Positions 1 through 7,017 of a stretch of 13,658 nucleotides of DNA are shown here, piece after piece (position 1 is the stretch's first letter; every line of letters begins with the position of its first letter). A program made the translations under genes and the position numbers. Origin of the DNA: Soonwooa sp. (GTDB lineage: Bacteria; Bacteroidota; Bacteroidia; Flavobacteriales; Weeksellaceae); contig NZ_JASLDS010000031.1 in the NCBI RefSeq assembly GCF_030151385.1, positions 1 through 13,658 of the forward strand. The letters run 5' to 3'. The notes beneath the pieces were generated by a model, which worked only from the letters and a program-made list of their open reading frames with translations, was not told where the DNA came from and searched no databases.

Positions 1-5
1 TTTAT

Positions 6-1940
6 ATGAGTCAAAAACAATATACAGCAAGTAGTATTCAGGCATTGGAAGGAATGGAGCACGTACGTATGCGTCCTTCGATGTACATTGGTGATGTGGG
101 CACAAGAGGTCTTCACCATTTGGTTTATGAAGTAGTGGACAACTCTATTGATGAGGCTTTGGCAGGTTATTGTGATACAATTACAGTAACAATCAAAGAA
201 GGAAACGGAATCGAAGTTACCGATAACGGTCGTGGTATTCCAGTTGACTTTCACGAAAAGGAGCAAAAATCAGCTTTAGAGGTTGTAATGACCAAAATTG
301 GAGCAGGAGGAAAGTTCGATAAAGATTCGTATAAAGTTTCTGGTGGTTTGCACGGTGTTGGGGTATCGTGTGTTAACGCGCTTTCTAATGATATGATTAC
401 AACGGTTTTCCGTGACGGTCATGTTTATCAACAACATTATCAAAGAGGAAAAGCTCTAGAAGATGTTAAGCAAGTTGGTGATACGGAGAAGCGTGGAACG
501 ATGCAGTTCTTCCAACCAGATGACAGTATTTTTACAGAGTTGGTGTACAATTATGATACATTGGCTAATCGTTTGAGAGAACTTTCTTATTTAAATAAAG
601 GAATTACTATTACTTTAACTGACGAAAGACAAGCTTTGGAAGATGGAAGCTTCAAACATGAAGTTTTCCATTCGGAAGGTGGTCTCAAAGAATTCGTTGA
701 ATATATCGATGGAAATCGTGAGTCAATTATGGAGCACGTTATCTTTATGGAAGGCGAAAGAGAAGGTATTCCTGTAGAAGTGGCAATGCGTTATAACACG
801 TCATTTAATGAAAATCTACACTCGTATGTTAACAACATTAACACGCACGAAGGTGGTACACATTTAGCAGGTTTCCGTAGAGCATTAACAAGAACTTTAA
901 AGAAATATGCAGATGATTTAGGTCTTCCTGCAAAAGAAAAAGTTGAAGTTACGGGTGATGACTTCCGTGAAGGACTTACAGCAGTCGTTTCGGTTAAAGT
1001 TATGGAACCTCAATTTGAAGGTCAAACGAAAACTAAGCTAGGTAACTCCGAAGTTTCGGGGGCGGTTGATAAAATCGTTGGTGAAATGCTAACGAACTTC
1101 CTAGAAGAAAATCCTGCAGAAGCTAAAACGATCGTTCAAAAAGTTGTACTGGCAGCGAAAGCACGTCAGGCAGCGAAGAAGGCGAGAGAAATGGTTCAAC
1201 GTAAATCGCCAATGGGTGGTTCTGGACTTCCTGGGAAATTGTCAGATTGTTCTTCGAAAGATCCAGCAGAATCAGAATTGTTCCTAGTGGAGGGAGATTC
1301 CGCGGGTGGTACGGCAAAACAAGGTCGTGACCGTCACTTCCAAGCTATTCTTCCTTTGAGAGGTAAGATTTTGAATGTTGAAAAATCAATGCTTCACAAA
1401 GTATATGATAATGACGAAATCAAAAATATTTATACAGCATTAGGTGTTTCTGTTGGTACTGAGGAAGATTCAAAAGCATTGAATTTAACAAAACTTCGTT
1501 ATCACAAAATCGTAATTATGACCGATGCCGATATCGATGGATCTCACATTTCGACTTTGATTTTGACATTCTTCTTTAGATATATGAAAGAATTGATTGA
1601 GAATGGATATATCTATATCGCTCAACCGCCTTTATATCTTTTGAAAAAAGGAAACAAAAAAGTCTATGCTTACAACGAAAAAGAGCGTGAGGAATTTACG
1701 CTAGAGATTTCGCCAGATGGAAAAGGAGTGGAAGTACAACGTTACAAAGGTCTTGGGGAAATGAATCCTGAACAGCTTTGGGATACAACTCTTAATCCAG
1801 AACACAGAACTTTAAAACAAATTACCATCGAAAATGCGGTAGAAGCAGATAGTACGTTCTCAATGTTGATGGGTGATGAAGTGCCACCAAGAAGAGAATT
1901 TATCGAGAAAAACGCAGTCTATGCGAGAATAGACGCTTAA
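6..1940 (+). CDS. gyrB: DNA gyrase subunit B
   Basis: ATPase subunit of type II topoisomerase, which with GyrA introduces negative supercoils into DNA in the cytoplasm. Visible in order: the GHKL ATP-binding domain with EVVDNSIDEA (Asn46 as Mg-ATP ligand, Glu50 as general base), DNGRGIP (73-79) and GGLHGVG (113-119); the transducer domain with the QTKTKLGN loop; the Toprim metal-binding domain with EGDSAGG (Glu429) and DADIDG (Asp507, Asp509, Asp511); and the C-terminal RYKGLGEMN tail (579-587). At 644 residues it lacks the roughly 165-residue insert of enterobacterial GyrB (804 aa) and matches the short form of Bacteroidota and Gram-positives. The LRGKILNVEK motif and overall similarity favour GyrB over ParE. 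The ATG at base 6 gives the expected N-terminus (MSQKQYTASSIQALEG); only 5 bases of upstream sequence are present, so its promoter is outside the window. Confidence 0.97.
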   Translation: MSQKQYTASSIQALEGMEHVRMRPSMYIGDVGTRGLHHLVYEVVDNSIDEALAGYCDTITVTIKEGNGIEVTDNGRGIPVDFHEKEQKSALEVVMTKIGAGGKFDKDSYKVSGGLHGVGVSCVNALSNDMITTVFRDGHVYQQHYQRGKALEDVKQVGDTEKRGTMQFFQPDDSIFTELVYNYDTLANRLRELSYLNKGITITLTDERQALEDGSFKHEVFHSEGGLKEFVEYIDGNRESIMEHVIFMEGEREGIPVEVAMRYNTSFNENLHSYVNNINTHEGGTHLAGFRRALTRTLKKYADDLGLPAKEKVEVTGDDFREGLTAVVSVKVMEPQFEGQTKTKLGNSEVSGAVDKIVGEMLTNFLEENPAEAKTIVQKVVLAAKARQAAKKAREMVQRKSPMGGSGLPGKLSDCSSKDPAESELFLVEGDSAGGTAKQGRDRHFQAILPLRGKILNVEKSMLHKVYDNDEIKNIYTALGVSVGTEEDSKALNLTKLRYHKIVIMTDADIDGSHISTLILTFFFRYMKELIENGYIYIAQPPLYLLKKGNKKVYAYNEKEREEFTLEISPDGKGVEVQRYKGLGEMNPEQLWDTTLNPEHRTLKQITIENAVEADSTFSMLMGDEVPPRREFIEKNAVYARIDA

Positions 1941-1955
1941 AATAATATTACACAA

Positions 1956-2843
1956 ATGAAAATTAAAATTTTAGCCGTACTTACATTAGCTTCAAGCTGG
2001 ATGTTCGGACAAAAAGTTGTTTTAGATCAACCTAGAAATAGTGCTTCGGTTGATATTATTTCTTCAGTTAATACCGACAATAAAGGGATTTATGTTGCGG
2101 ACGATTTTGATATAACTGAGAATACAGATATTACCAAAATAACCTTTTATGGTGTGGGAGATACAAATTTCCTAAAGCCTAACACAACTTTTTATTGCTA
2201 TCTAATGACTGATAGTAATGATGCTCCTGTTGGGATTCCTAATAAATCTAACATCGTTGGAGCATTCGCAGCAAGTCTCCTTGGAAAATTGTCTTACGAA
2301 GATCTGGGAGGTAATGATTATAAATTTATGGTGGATACTTCTGCAGTTCCATTTTTTAAAGGATTGACACCTGGTACATACTGGTTAAGTATTGCTGCGA
2401 GTGTAGAACCTAATGATAATTTCTTTGCTCAGACTAATTTTTATCTGCAACCAGCAAATCAACAGTTAAACCCTGCTAAATTTGTTGATCCTAATGATTT
2501 TATGATGATGAGTTATACACAATGGAGAAATGCATCAACAGTTTCGACAGGTTTCAAAGGAATCGCAATGAAAATTGAGGGTATTAATTCTCTTGGGACT
2601 CATGAGGTTTTGGATCAGTCAAAGTTTTCATTTAAAATTGCAAAAATTAATTCTAGCAATGTACAGGTAAAAGCTGTAGGGAACGATGCTTTTGATAGTG
2701 TGAAAATTATGGATGCAAATGGTCGCCTCATATTTTCATCAACTAAGGATATTATTGATGTCTCGCATTTTAGTAAAGGACTTTATCTTTTCGAAGTCAA
2801 ATCTAAGAATGGTGCTGTTAGCCAAATAAAATATTTAAACTAA
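1956..2843 (+). CDS. Secreted protein with T9SS-type C-terminal sorting domain
   Basis: Exported protein of unknown function, 295 residues. An N-terminal Sec signal peptide is visible (MKIKILAVLTLASSWMFG, cleavage probably near residue 18-20). The body (about 20-210) looks like a beta-sandwich; the VADDFDI...ITKITFYG stretch (48-66) resembles the ADDF-type modules of secreted or anchored bacterial proteins, but I cannot name a family. A linker (SLGTHEV, 212-218) leads into a C-terminal domain of about 70 residues with MDANGRLIF (252-260) and KGLYLFEVKSKNG (274-286), the hallmarks of a type A T9SS sorting domain. Oddly, the usual YPNP motif at the start of that domain is absent and the tail ends IKYLN instead of a basic K-rich end. 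The gene starts 15 bp after gyrB with no promoter box between them, so it is probably read through from gyrB, and it is followed by a terminator. Probably surface-exposed or released. Confidence 0.8.
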   Translation: MKIKILAVLTLASSWMFGQKVVLDQPRNSASVDIISSVNTDNKGIYVADDFDITENTDITKITFYGVGDTNFLKPNTTFYCYLMTDSNDAPVGIPNKSNIVGAFAASLLGKLSYEDLGGNDYKFMVDTSAVPFFKGLTPGTYWLSIAASVEPNDNFFAQTNFYLQPANQQLNPAKFVDPNDFMMMSYTQWRNASTVSTGFKGIAMKIEGINSLGTHEVLDQSKFSFKIAKINSSNVQVKAVGNDAFDSVKIMDANGRLIFSSTKDIIDVSHFSKGLYLFEVKSKNGAVSQIKYLN

Positions 2844-2849
2844 AAATAA

Positions 2850-2877
2850 AAACCTTCCAATTTTGGAAGGTTTTTTG
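2850..2877 (+). terminator. Rho-independent terminator after the T9SS protein
   Basis: AACCTTCCAA (2851-2860) pairs perfectly with TTGGAAGGTT (2863-2872) around a very short loop, so the last pair or two probably open. It runs straight into a T tract (2871-2876). It lies 7 bases after the stop codon and would end the gyrB-T9SS protein transcript. Confidence 0.9.
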
Positions 2878-2900
2878 CTATCCAAAAATAAAAAGGAATT

Positions 2901-3704
2901 ATGAAGGCATTTATTGGAAGTTTATTGCTTGGCTCACTCTTGGTTTTAAGTTGTTCAAAGAAGACTGCGGAAGTTATTAATATCTCAGATTCAGCAAATG
3001 ATAGCATTGCTAAGCAAGCTGTTTTTCAGATGGATTCTATTAAAGTTTCTGATTCTGTAAAAGTAGGAAGTAACTTGACTTTGGCTTATAAAAAAAGTGT
3101 CCTTTTATTCCCATCTATCAATAACCAGGTTGTGCTAGATAGTATATATAAGCCGACTTCTCTAAAGATTAGCGATTATTCTAAGCAAGGTTTTGCAACA
3201 GCTATTGAAGCTGATAAAGCTGGATTTTATAAAGATAATCAATCCATAGAATTGGAGCCCTTATCGCATCAAACTTGGGATGATACGTCGCACATGACTG
3301 TGTTTTCTAATCAAGATAATTTGCTGACTATTCGTTATACTTCCAGTGGTTTTACTGGTGGAGCGCATGGCTACTACAATGAGTTGTATAAAGTTTTTGA
3401 TTTAAAAGATAACAGAAGCATTGGCTTATCAGACATTGTTAAAAATCCGAATGATAAAATTTGGAATCAAATATTGATGGACAGTTTTATCAAAAATGAT
3501 AAAGACGGTCAAAAAGATATGTTGCTAGAAAAAGCAATCCCTCTTAACTCTAATTTCTATTTTGGAAATAAGTCGATAACTTTCGTTTACAATCAGTACG
3601 AAATTACGGCTTACGCTGCAGGTTTGGTCTACATAACTTTGGATTATAAAGACATTAAAGATCAGTTAAAACCAGAATTTTTAAAAAGAGTACAAGCTAA
3701 TTAA
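2901..3704 (+). CDS. DUF3298 / RsiV-like lipoprotein
   Basis: Predicted cell-envelope lipoprotein of 267 residues. A hydrophobic N-terminus ends in the lipobox VLSC, with Cys18 as the lipidated residue; the following SKKTA has no acidic surface-export signal, so it may stay on the periplasmic face. After a Ser/Asp-rich linker (about 27-55) comes an N-terminal domain (about 60-145) that fits DUF4163. The DUF3298 domain follows: YTSSGFTGGAHG (146-157), FDLKDNRSIGLSDIVK (166-181) and FVYNQYEITAYAAG (228-241) are its typical motifs. These domains occur in RsiV-type anti-sigma factors and in many stand-alone lipoproteins of Bacteroidota, where the function is mostly unknown. There is no sigma-factor gene next to it, so an anti-sigma role is not supported. 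It lies between two terminators and forms its own unit; I found no clear promoter box in the short gap before it. The ATG at 2901 has a weak AAGGA 5 bases upstream. Confidence 0.85.
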   Translation: MKAFIGSLLLGSLLVLSCSKKTAEVINISDSANDSIAKQAVFQMDSIKVSDSVKVGSNLTLAYKKSVLLFPSINNQVVLDSIYKPTSLKISDYSKQGFATAIEADKAGFYKDNQSIELEPLSHQTWDDTSHMTVFSNQDNLLTIRYTSSGFTGGAHGYYNELYKVFDLKDNRSIGLSDIVKNPNDKIWNQILMDSFIKNDKDGQKDMLLEKAIPLNSNFYFGNKSITFVYNQYEITAYAAGLVYITLDYKDIKDQLKPEFLKRVQAN

Positions 3705-3722
3705 CATTTAATTAATAAAGCT

Positions 3723-3730
3723 TATTTTTG
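3723..3730 (+). promoter_or_regulatory. -7 promoter box (TAnnTTTG) for the lipid kinase gene
   Basis: TATTTTTG matches the Bacteroidota -7 consensus exactly, followed by CA. There is no TTTG at the expected -33 position. Transcription would start near 3734, just before the terminator hairpin at 3738-3761, leaving a leader of about 44 bases. Inferred from sequence alone. Confidence 0.55.
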
Positions 3731-3737
3731 CAATATC

Positions 3738-3763
3738 AAAACTCCGATAATTCGGAGTTTTTT
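3738..3763 (+). terminator. Rho-independent terminator after the DUF3298 lipoprotein
   Basis: AAAACTCCGA (3738-3747) pairs with TCGGAGTTTT (3752-3761) around the loop TAAT: ten base pairs, then a T tract to 3763. It ends the lipoprotein transcript. It also lies between a promoter box (3723-3730) and the next start codon, so the lipid kinase mRNA may begin with this hairpin. Confidence 0.88.
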
Positions 3764-3777
3764 ATTAGAATTTTTCC

Positions 3778-4623
3778 ATGAAGACAGCCTATATCATCAA
3801 TCCTTTTTCTGCAAAAAAAAATTATAAAAGCTTTTTGAATGCTTTGGAATCGAGAGTTGAAAATCCTTTGGTTTTAGTTTCGAAATCAATTGATGATAGT
3901 TTTGATTTTATCAAAAAAAATTGGGACGAAGTTGATGTGTTTGTTGCAATTGGTGGTGATGGTACAATCTCGACGGTTGCTAGTAAATTGGTGAATTCTG
4001 ATAAAATTTTGGCGGTTTTTCCTGCCGGTTCTGGTAATGGTTTTTCGAACGAAACTAATTTTTCTAAAAACATTGATTCTCTTTTAGATAAATTAAAAAA
4101 GAAAGACTTCAAGTTGGTTGATTCTTTCTCTGTTAATGGCAATTTATCCATTAATGTTTCAGGTGTTGGTTTGGATGGTAACATCATCGAAGGATTCGAA
4201 AATTCTGAACGCGGTTTTAGCAGTTACATCAAAATTACTGTCGAAAAGTATTTTAAGTTTAAACCTATTAAAGTTAAGTTTGAAGAAAAATACAAACAAT
4301 TCGACGGCGAATATATGATGGTAAATGTTGCTAACAGTCGTCAATTTGGTAATAATGCGTACATCGCACCTCATGCCGATATGTCCGACGGAAAAGTTGA
4401 AATCGCATTGGTTAAAAAATTTCCGTTGCCTGCTGGACTTTCTTTTGCTTACCGAATGTTTACCAAAAGTCTAAAACCAGGTAAGTATTTACAATATATT
4501 TCAACTTCCGAAATTTCCTTTACCGTAGATTCAGAAGCTTGGCATCTTGACGGCGAATATTACAAAATAAAATCGCCAGTTGAGGTTAAAGTGCTTCCAA
4601 AGAGTCTACGAATTTTGGTTTAG
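3778..4623 (+). CDS. Diacylglycerol/sphingosine kinase-like lipid kinase
   Basis: Member of the DAGK catalytic family (YegS/BmrU/DgkB type), 281 residues, expected to phosphorylate a lipid hydroxyl with ATP at the inner face of the membrane. Visible motifs: INPFSAK (7-13) in the first beta strand; AIGGDGT (57-63), the nucleotide-binding signature; FPAGSGNGFSNE (81-92), the second conserved loop; and the C-terminal LDGEYY, the usual LDGE motif of the all-beta domain. Length fits the family (about 280-330). The true substrate (diacylglycerol, phosphatidylglycerol, sphingoid base or another lipid) cannot be read from sequence. The ATG at 3778 is the only start that keeps the first strand, and it has no Shine-Dalgarno site. 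Two A runs (9 As at 3813-3821, 8 As at 3913-3920) lie inside the first 150 bases; the frame is intact across both. It appears to be transcribed alone. Confidence 0.87.
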   Translation: MKTAYIINPFSAKKNYKSFLNALESRVENPLVLVSKSIDDSFDFIKKNWDEVDVFVAIGGDGTISTVASKLVNSDKILAVFPAGSGNGFSNETNFSKNIDSLLDKLKKKDFKLVDSFSVNGNLSINVSGVGLDGNIIEGFENSERGFSSYIKITVEKYFKFKPIKVKFEEKYKQFDGEYMMVNVANSRQFGNNAYIAPHADMSDGKVEIALVKKFPLPAGLSFAYRMFTKSLKPGKYLQYISTSEISFTVDSEAWHLDGEYYKIKSPVEVKVLPKSLRILV

Positions 4624-4658
4624 TTTTGAGTTAAATTAAGTTTAAAAAATCTTTTTTC

Positions 4659-4666
4659 TAAATTTG
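4659..4666 (+). promoter_or_regulatory. -7 promoter box for the small membrane-anchored protein
   Basis: TAAATTTG is an exact TAnnTTTG match, 41 bases before the ATG at 4708, giving a predicted leader of about 38 bases. No convincing -33 TTTG at the right spacing; the nearest TTTG (4625-4628) is 30 bases upstream, which is too far. Confidence 0.5.
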
Positions 4667-4707
4667 ATGTAACTTAGTATTGATAAGAACTTTTAACAAC
4701 AGCAACA

Positions 4708-5196
4708 ATGAAAAAAGGATATGTTTTATTAATGATTTTTTTGGTTTTGCTAGCATTTGTAATTGGTTACCAAGTTAAAAATTTTTATTCTGCAGATTTG
4801 GAAATCCCGAAGGAACAGAAAAATGATGCAAAATCTTCTAATGATTTAGAAATTCCTAGTGTTTCTAATAATAACAATGTTGATTATTCAAAAAAGCTAA
4901 AGGGGAAATTTGTACTAAAATCTACCAATTATGCTGGCTTCGAATTTATTGATGACAAAACAATTTCTTGGACCAACGAAATGTTTCCAATGGATCCAGA
5001 TACAATGAGACTTAAGTGGATTAGCAAAGATGTATTTGTTGCACTATTTAATAAAAGCGATGATAAAGATGGCTGTCCTCCTGCCACTTGGGTTCGGAAA
5101 GTCGAGTCTTTTGATGGTGAAAAGTTAGTGTTAAAAAATGTTTGGACAGGTTGGGGCGAGTATAAAGATACAACTGAGACTTTTAGTCAAGAATAA
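4708..5196 (+). CDS. Hypothetical protein with an N-terminal membrane anchor
   Basis: A 162-residue protein that I do not recognise. The N-terminus has one hydrophobic segment (about 5-20, VLLMIFLVLLAFVIG) after MKKG, with no lipobox and no good cleavage site, so it is probably a signal anchor with the rest outside the cytoplasm. A low-complexity polar linker (about 28-60) contains DLEIP twice (30-34 and 46-50). The C-terminal part (about 62-162) is rich in aromatic residues and alternating hydrophobics: KLKGKFVLKS, FEFIDDKTISWTNE, MRLKWISKDVFVALF, TWVRKVESFDGEKLVLKNVW. This suggests a small beta-barrel or lipocalin-like fold, but that is inference. It has a single cysteine (Cys123, in DGCPP). 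It has its own promoter box and runs convergently toward the S41 peptidase; the two stop codons are only 26 bases apart. Confidence 0.75.
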   Translation: MKKGYVLLMIFLVLLAFVIGYQVKNFYSADLEIPKEQKNDAKSSNDLEIPSVSNNNNVDYSKKLKGKFVLKSTNYAGFEFIDDKTISWTNEMFPMDPDTMRLKWISKDVFVALFNKSDDKDGCPPATWVRKVESFDGEKLVLKNVWTGWGEYKDTTETFSQE

Positions 5197-5222
5197 GGAA
5201 AAGATTTTTTAGAGTTTAATTT

Positions 5223-6896
5223 TTATTTTAAAGCAGTCGCATTCGTTCCTTCAATAATACTAATCGCTTTCTCCAAAACTTCGTCGCGCTTATCCAAAAT
5301 ACCTTTTACGCTGGGTTTTACTTCAATGTCGGGCACAATACTGATTCGTTGTGTTTCGCGACCATCAGGGTAGAAGGCGCCTAAGCCAGAATACTGCGTT
5401 TCTGCATTTAGCATTTTTAGCCTTACAACATTTCCATTAGCGCCAGAAGTGTTGCTCCCTATAACAGTGCAAGTTGGATGTTGTTTTAACATCATCGTTA
5501 GCGTTTCTGCCTGACTTTGGGTAATCTCATTGACCAAGGCGATTACTTTTCCTTTGTAGTTATTCGGATTTTTAGTTCCAATAAAAGCTTTGTCTTCGTA
5601 GAATTTTCCGGGATATTGAAGATCAGGCTTCATCCAAGTATAATACTGTGTTACTTCTGGCAAAAGTTGAGCAGCGATCGCACGTATCGTTCCTTTTGGG
5701 TAATTACGAACATCAAAAACAATAGCTTTTGTGTCTTTTAGGCTTTTGAAAATATCTTCGACGTCTGCAACTTCCACTGCACCAATGTTGACGTAACCTA
5801 TTTTTTGCGCTTCATCTAGAAATCTCCATTTTTCGCCCTCATTTTTTTTATAATAAATAATATCACTGATGACGTAAGTTTTAGCGTCGATATTTTGAAC
5901 AATTCCTTTTCTTTCAATTTTTAAATTCAGGCTTGGATTATTGCTCCACAAAACTAAATTTTTAATGCTGCGTAGCTTTCCCCAAGTGTTGGATGCAGAA
6001 GTGTATTTAGAATATTTTTTAACCAAATCAGGAATCGATTCGCCATTAATTTCTAGGATAACATCGTCGGCTTGCAAAGCGTAATCTCCACCAGATTTTC
6101 TATCAAGAACTTTCGAAACAACAAGTTTGTTTTCCGCGCTTATAACCTCGATTGAGAGTGTGCGCTTTCCAAAAAGATACTTTACTAAGTCAGAACTTTT
6201 GAGAACAACATGCGAGTCATCAGTTTTGGCAAGAAGTTCTAAAGTCGCCAAAGCATAGTCTTTTTCGTTGCTAGCATTAATAAATTTTGGAATCATTTCA
6301 GATAAAACGGAATTCCATTTTTGGTCCGTTTGATATTTGTATGGGAAGAAATACTCAATCAAATTCCAATATCTGAAAAGCTCCACCAATCTCAATTCTT
6401 TTGAAGGATAAAGATCAGTAGTATATTTTTCATTTTGAATACCAATCTTTTCAAGCTTGTTGTCAAAAATGTAATAATGATTTTCCGCTTGGTTTCGATT
6501 GTTCTCAATATAATTTAGTTTGTTGATGACATCAGTAGAAAATGTATTTTTATCGTCAGTCCAGCTGAGATCAAAGTTTTTTAAAAAATATTTTTTGTCA
6601 GAGTTTTCTTTACAAGTTTTACATTTTTTCACTTCGCCAAGTTGATCAATCCAAGTAGAAAGCAAAGCGTTAAATTGCTTTTTAGTGTCGATTTTTTCAG
6701 ACTCTTGGATTTTCGAAATCAGCTGTGCATCCCAATCAAAAGCGCCAGTTGTAACTTGGGGATGATAATACTTTAGAAAACCCCAAATTTTGCAAAGTTG
6801 TTCTAACTTTTGATTTTCGGATAATTTTTCCTGTGAAAAAAGAAATTGGCTATTAATTAGTAAAAATGTGATTCCTAGAATATAGTTTTTTAGCAT
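5223..6896 (-). CDS. Exported S41-family peptidase with PDZ-like domain
   Basis: Secreted or periplasmic serine peptidase of the tail-specific protease/tricorn-like S41 family, 557 residues. Signal peptide at 1-21 (LGITFLLINSQFLFSQ). An N-terminal helical domain (about 25-235) has KIWGFLKYYHP (36-46), a CxxC pair (Cys92, Cys95) and RYWNLIEYFFPYK (175-187). A PDZ-like segment follows (about 245-340, with LQADDVILEINGE at 274-286). The catalytic TSPc domain (about 365-525) has IGYVNIGAV, AIVFDVRNYPKG and LVNEITQSQAE, where Ser461 is the likely nucleophile, then VIGSNTSGANG (478-488). The lysine of CtpA/Prc enzymes (the FGKG motif) is replaced here by Ala486, so catalysis probably resembles the tricorn/S41B type. 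The substrate is unknown. The ATG at 6896 gives the signal peptide directly. No terminator hairpin was found in the short gap to the convergent gene. Confidence 0.88.
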   Translation of the reverse strand: MLKNYILGITFLLINSQFLFSQEKLSENQKLEQLCKIWGFLKYYHPQVTTGAFDWDAQLISKIQESEKIDTKKQFNALLSTWIDQLGEVKKCKTCKENSDKKYFLKNFDLSWTDDKNTFSTDVINKLNYIENNRNQAENHYYIFDNKLEKIGIQNEKYTTDLYPSKELRLVELFRYWNLIEYFFPYKYQTDQKWNSVLSEMIPKFINASNEKDYALATLELLAKTDDSHVVLKSSDLVKYLFGKRTLSIEVISAENKLVVSKVLDRKSGGDYALQADDVILEINGESIPDLVKKYSKYTSASNTWGKLRSIKNLVLWSNNPSLNLKIERKGIVQNIDAKTYVISDIIYYKKNEGEKWRFLDEAQKIGYVNIGAVEVADVEDIFKSLKDTKAIVFDVRNYPKGTIRAIAAQLLPEVTQYYTWMKPDLQYPGKFYEDKAFIGTKNPNNYKGKVIALVNEITQSQAETLTMMLKQHPTCTVIGSNTSGANGNVVRLKMLNAETQYSGLGAFYPDGRETQRISIVPDIEVKPSVKGILDKRDEVLEKAISIIEGTNATALK

Positions 6897-6915
6897 GTTT
6901 AGTTTTTGAATGTTC

Positions 6916-6923
6916 CAAAAATA
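6916..6923 (-). promoter_or_regulatory. -7 promoter box for the S41 peptidase
   Basis: On the minus strand this reads TATTTTTG, an exact TAnnTTTG match, 19 bases before the start codon at 6896. The predicted leader is only about 15 bases. No clear -33 TTTG. Confidence 0.5.
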
Positions 6924-6984
6924 AAAATTGACGTCTTAACTTTTTCTTAAAACCATCCTAAATAAAAGTTAAATGGAATTTCGT

Positions 6985-6992
6985 TAGCTTTG
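6985..6992 (+). promoter_or_regulatory. -7 promoter box for the HD-domain gene
   Basis: TAGCTTTG is an exact TAnnTTTG match, 25 bases before the ATG at 7018, predicting a leader of about 22 bases. The -33 region (around 6962) has no TTTG. It is divergent from the peptidase promoter; the two boxes are about 60 bases apart. Confidence 0.5.
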
Positions 6993-7017
6993 TAATCATT
7001 ATCAACAATAGTTAGCG

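Noticed and set aside
6..1940. Topoisomerase IV subunit ParE instead of GyrB
   Set aside because: The motifs and overall sequence read as the Bacteroidota short-form GyrB; without a search this remains a judgement, but ParE fits less well.
2901..3704. Anti-sigma factor RsiV role for the DUF3298 lipoprotein
   Set aside because: It is a lipoprotein with no cytoplasmic anti-sigma domain, and no sigma-factor gene is next to it.
3822..4374. Open frames on the opposite strand or other frames within the lipid kinase gene
   Set aside because: They overlap a clear DAGK-family gene, have no recognisable domains and no promoter or spacing that supports them. The same applies to the antisense frames inside the lpx genes, efp and the HD gene.
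4641..4664. AAAAAATCTTTTTT as a terminator after the lipid kinase gene
   Set aside because: The arms are pure A/T with a two-base loop and overlap the promoter box of the next gene; no stable hairpin is expected.
5197..5222. Bidirectional terminator between the convergent small gene and the S41 peptidase
   Set aside because: The gap is AT-rich but has no inverted repeat longer than 3-4 pairs.
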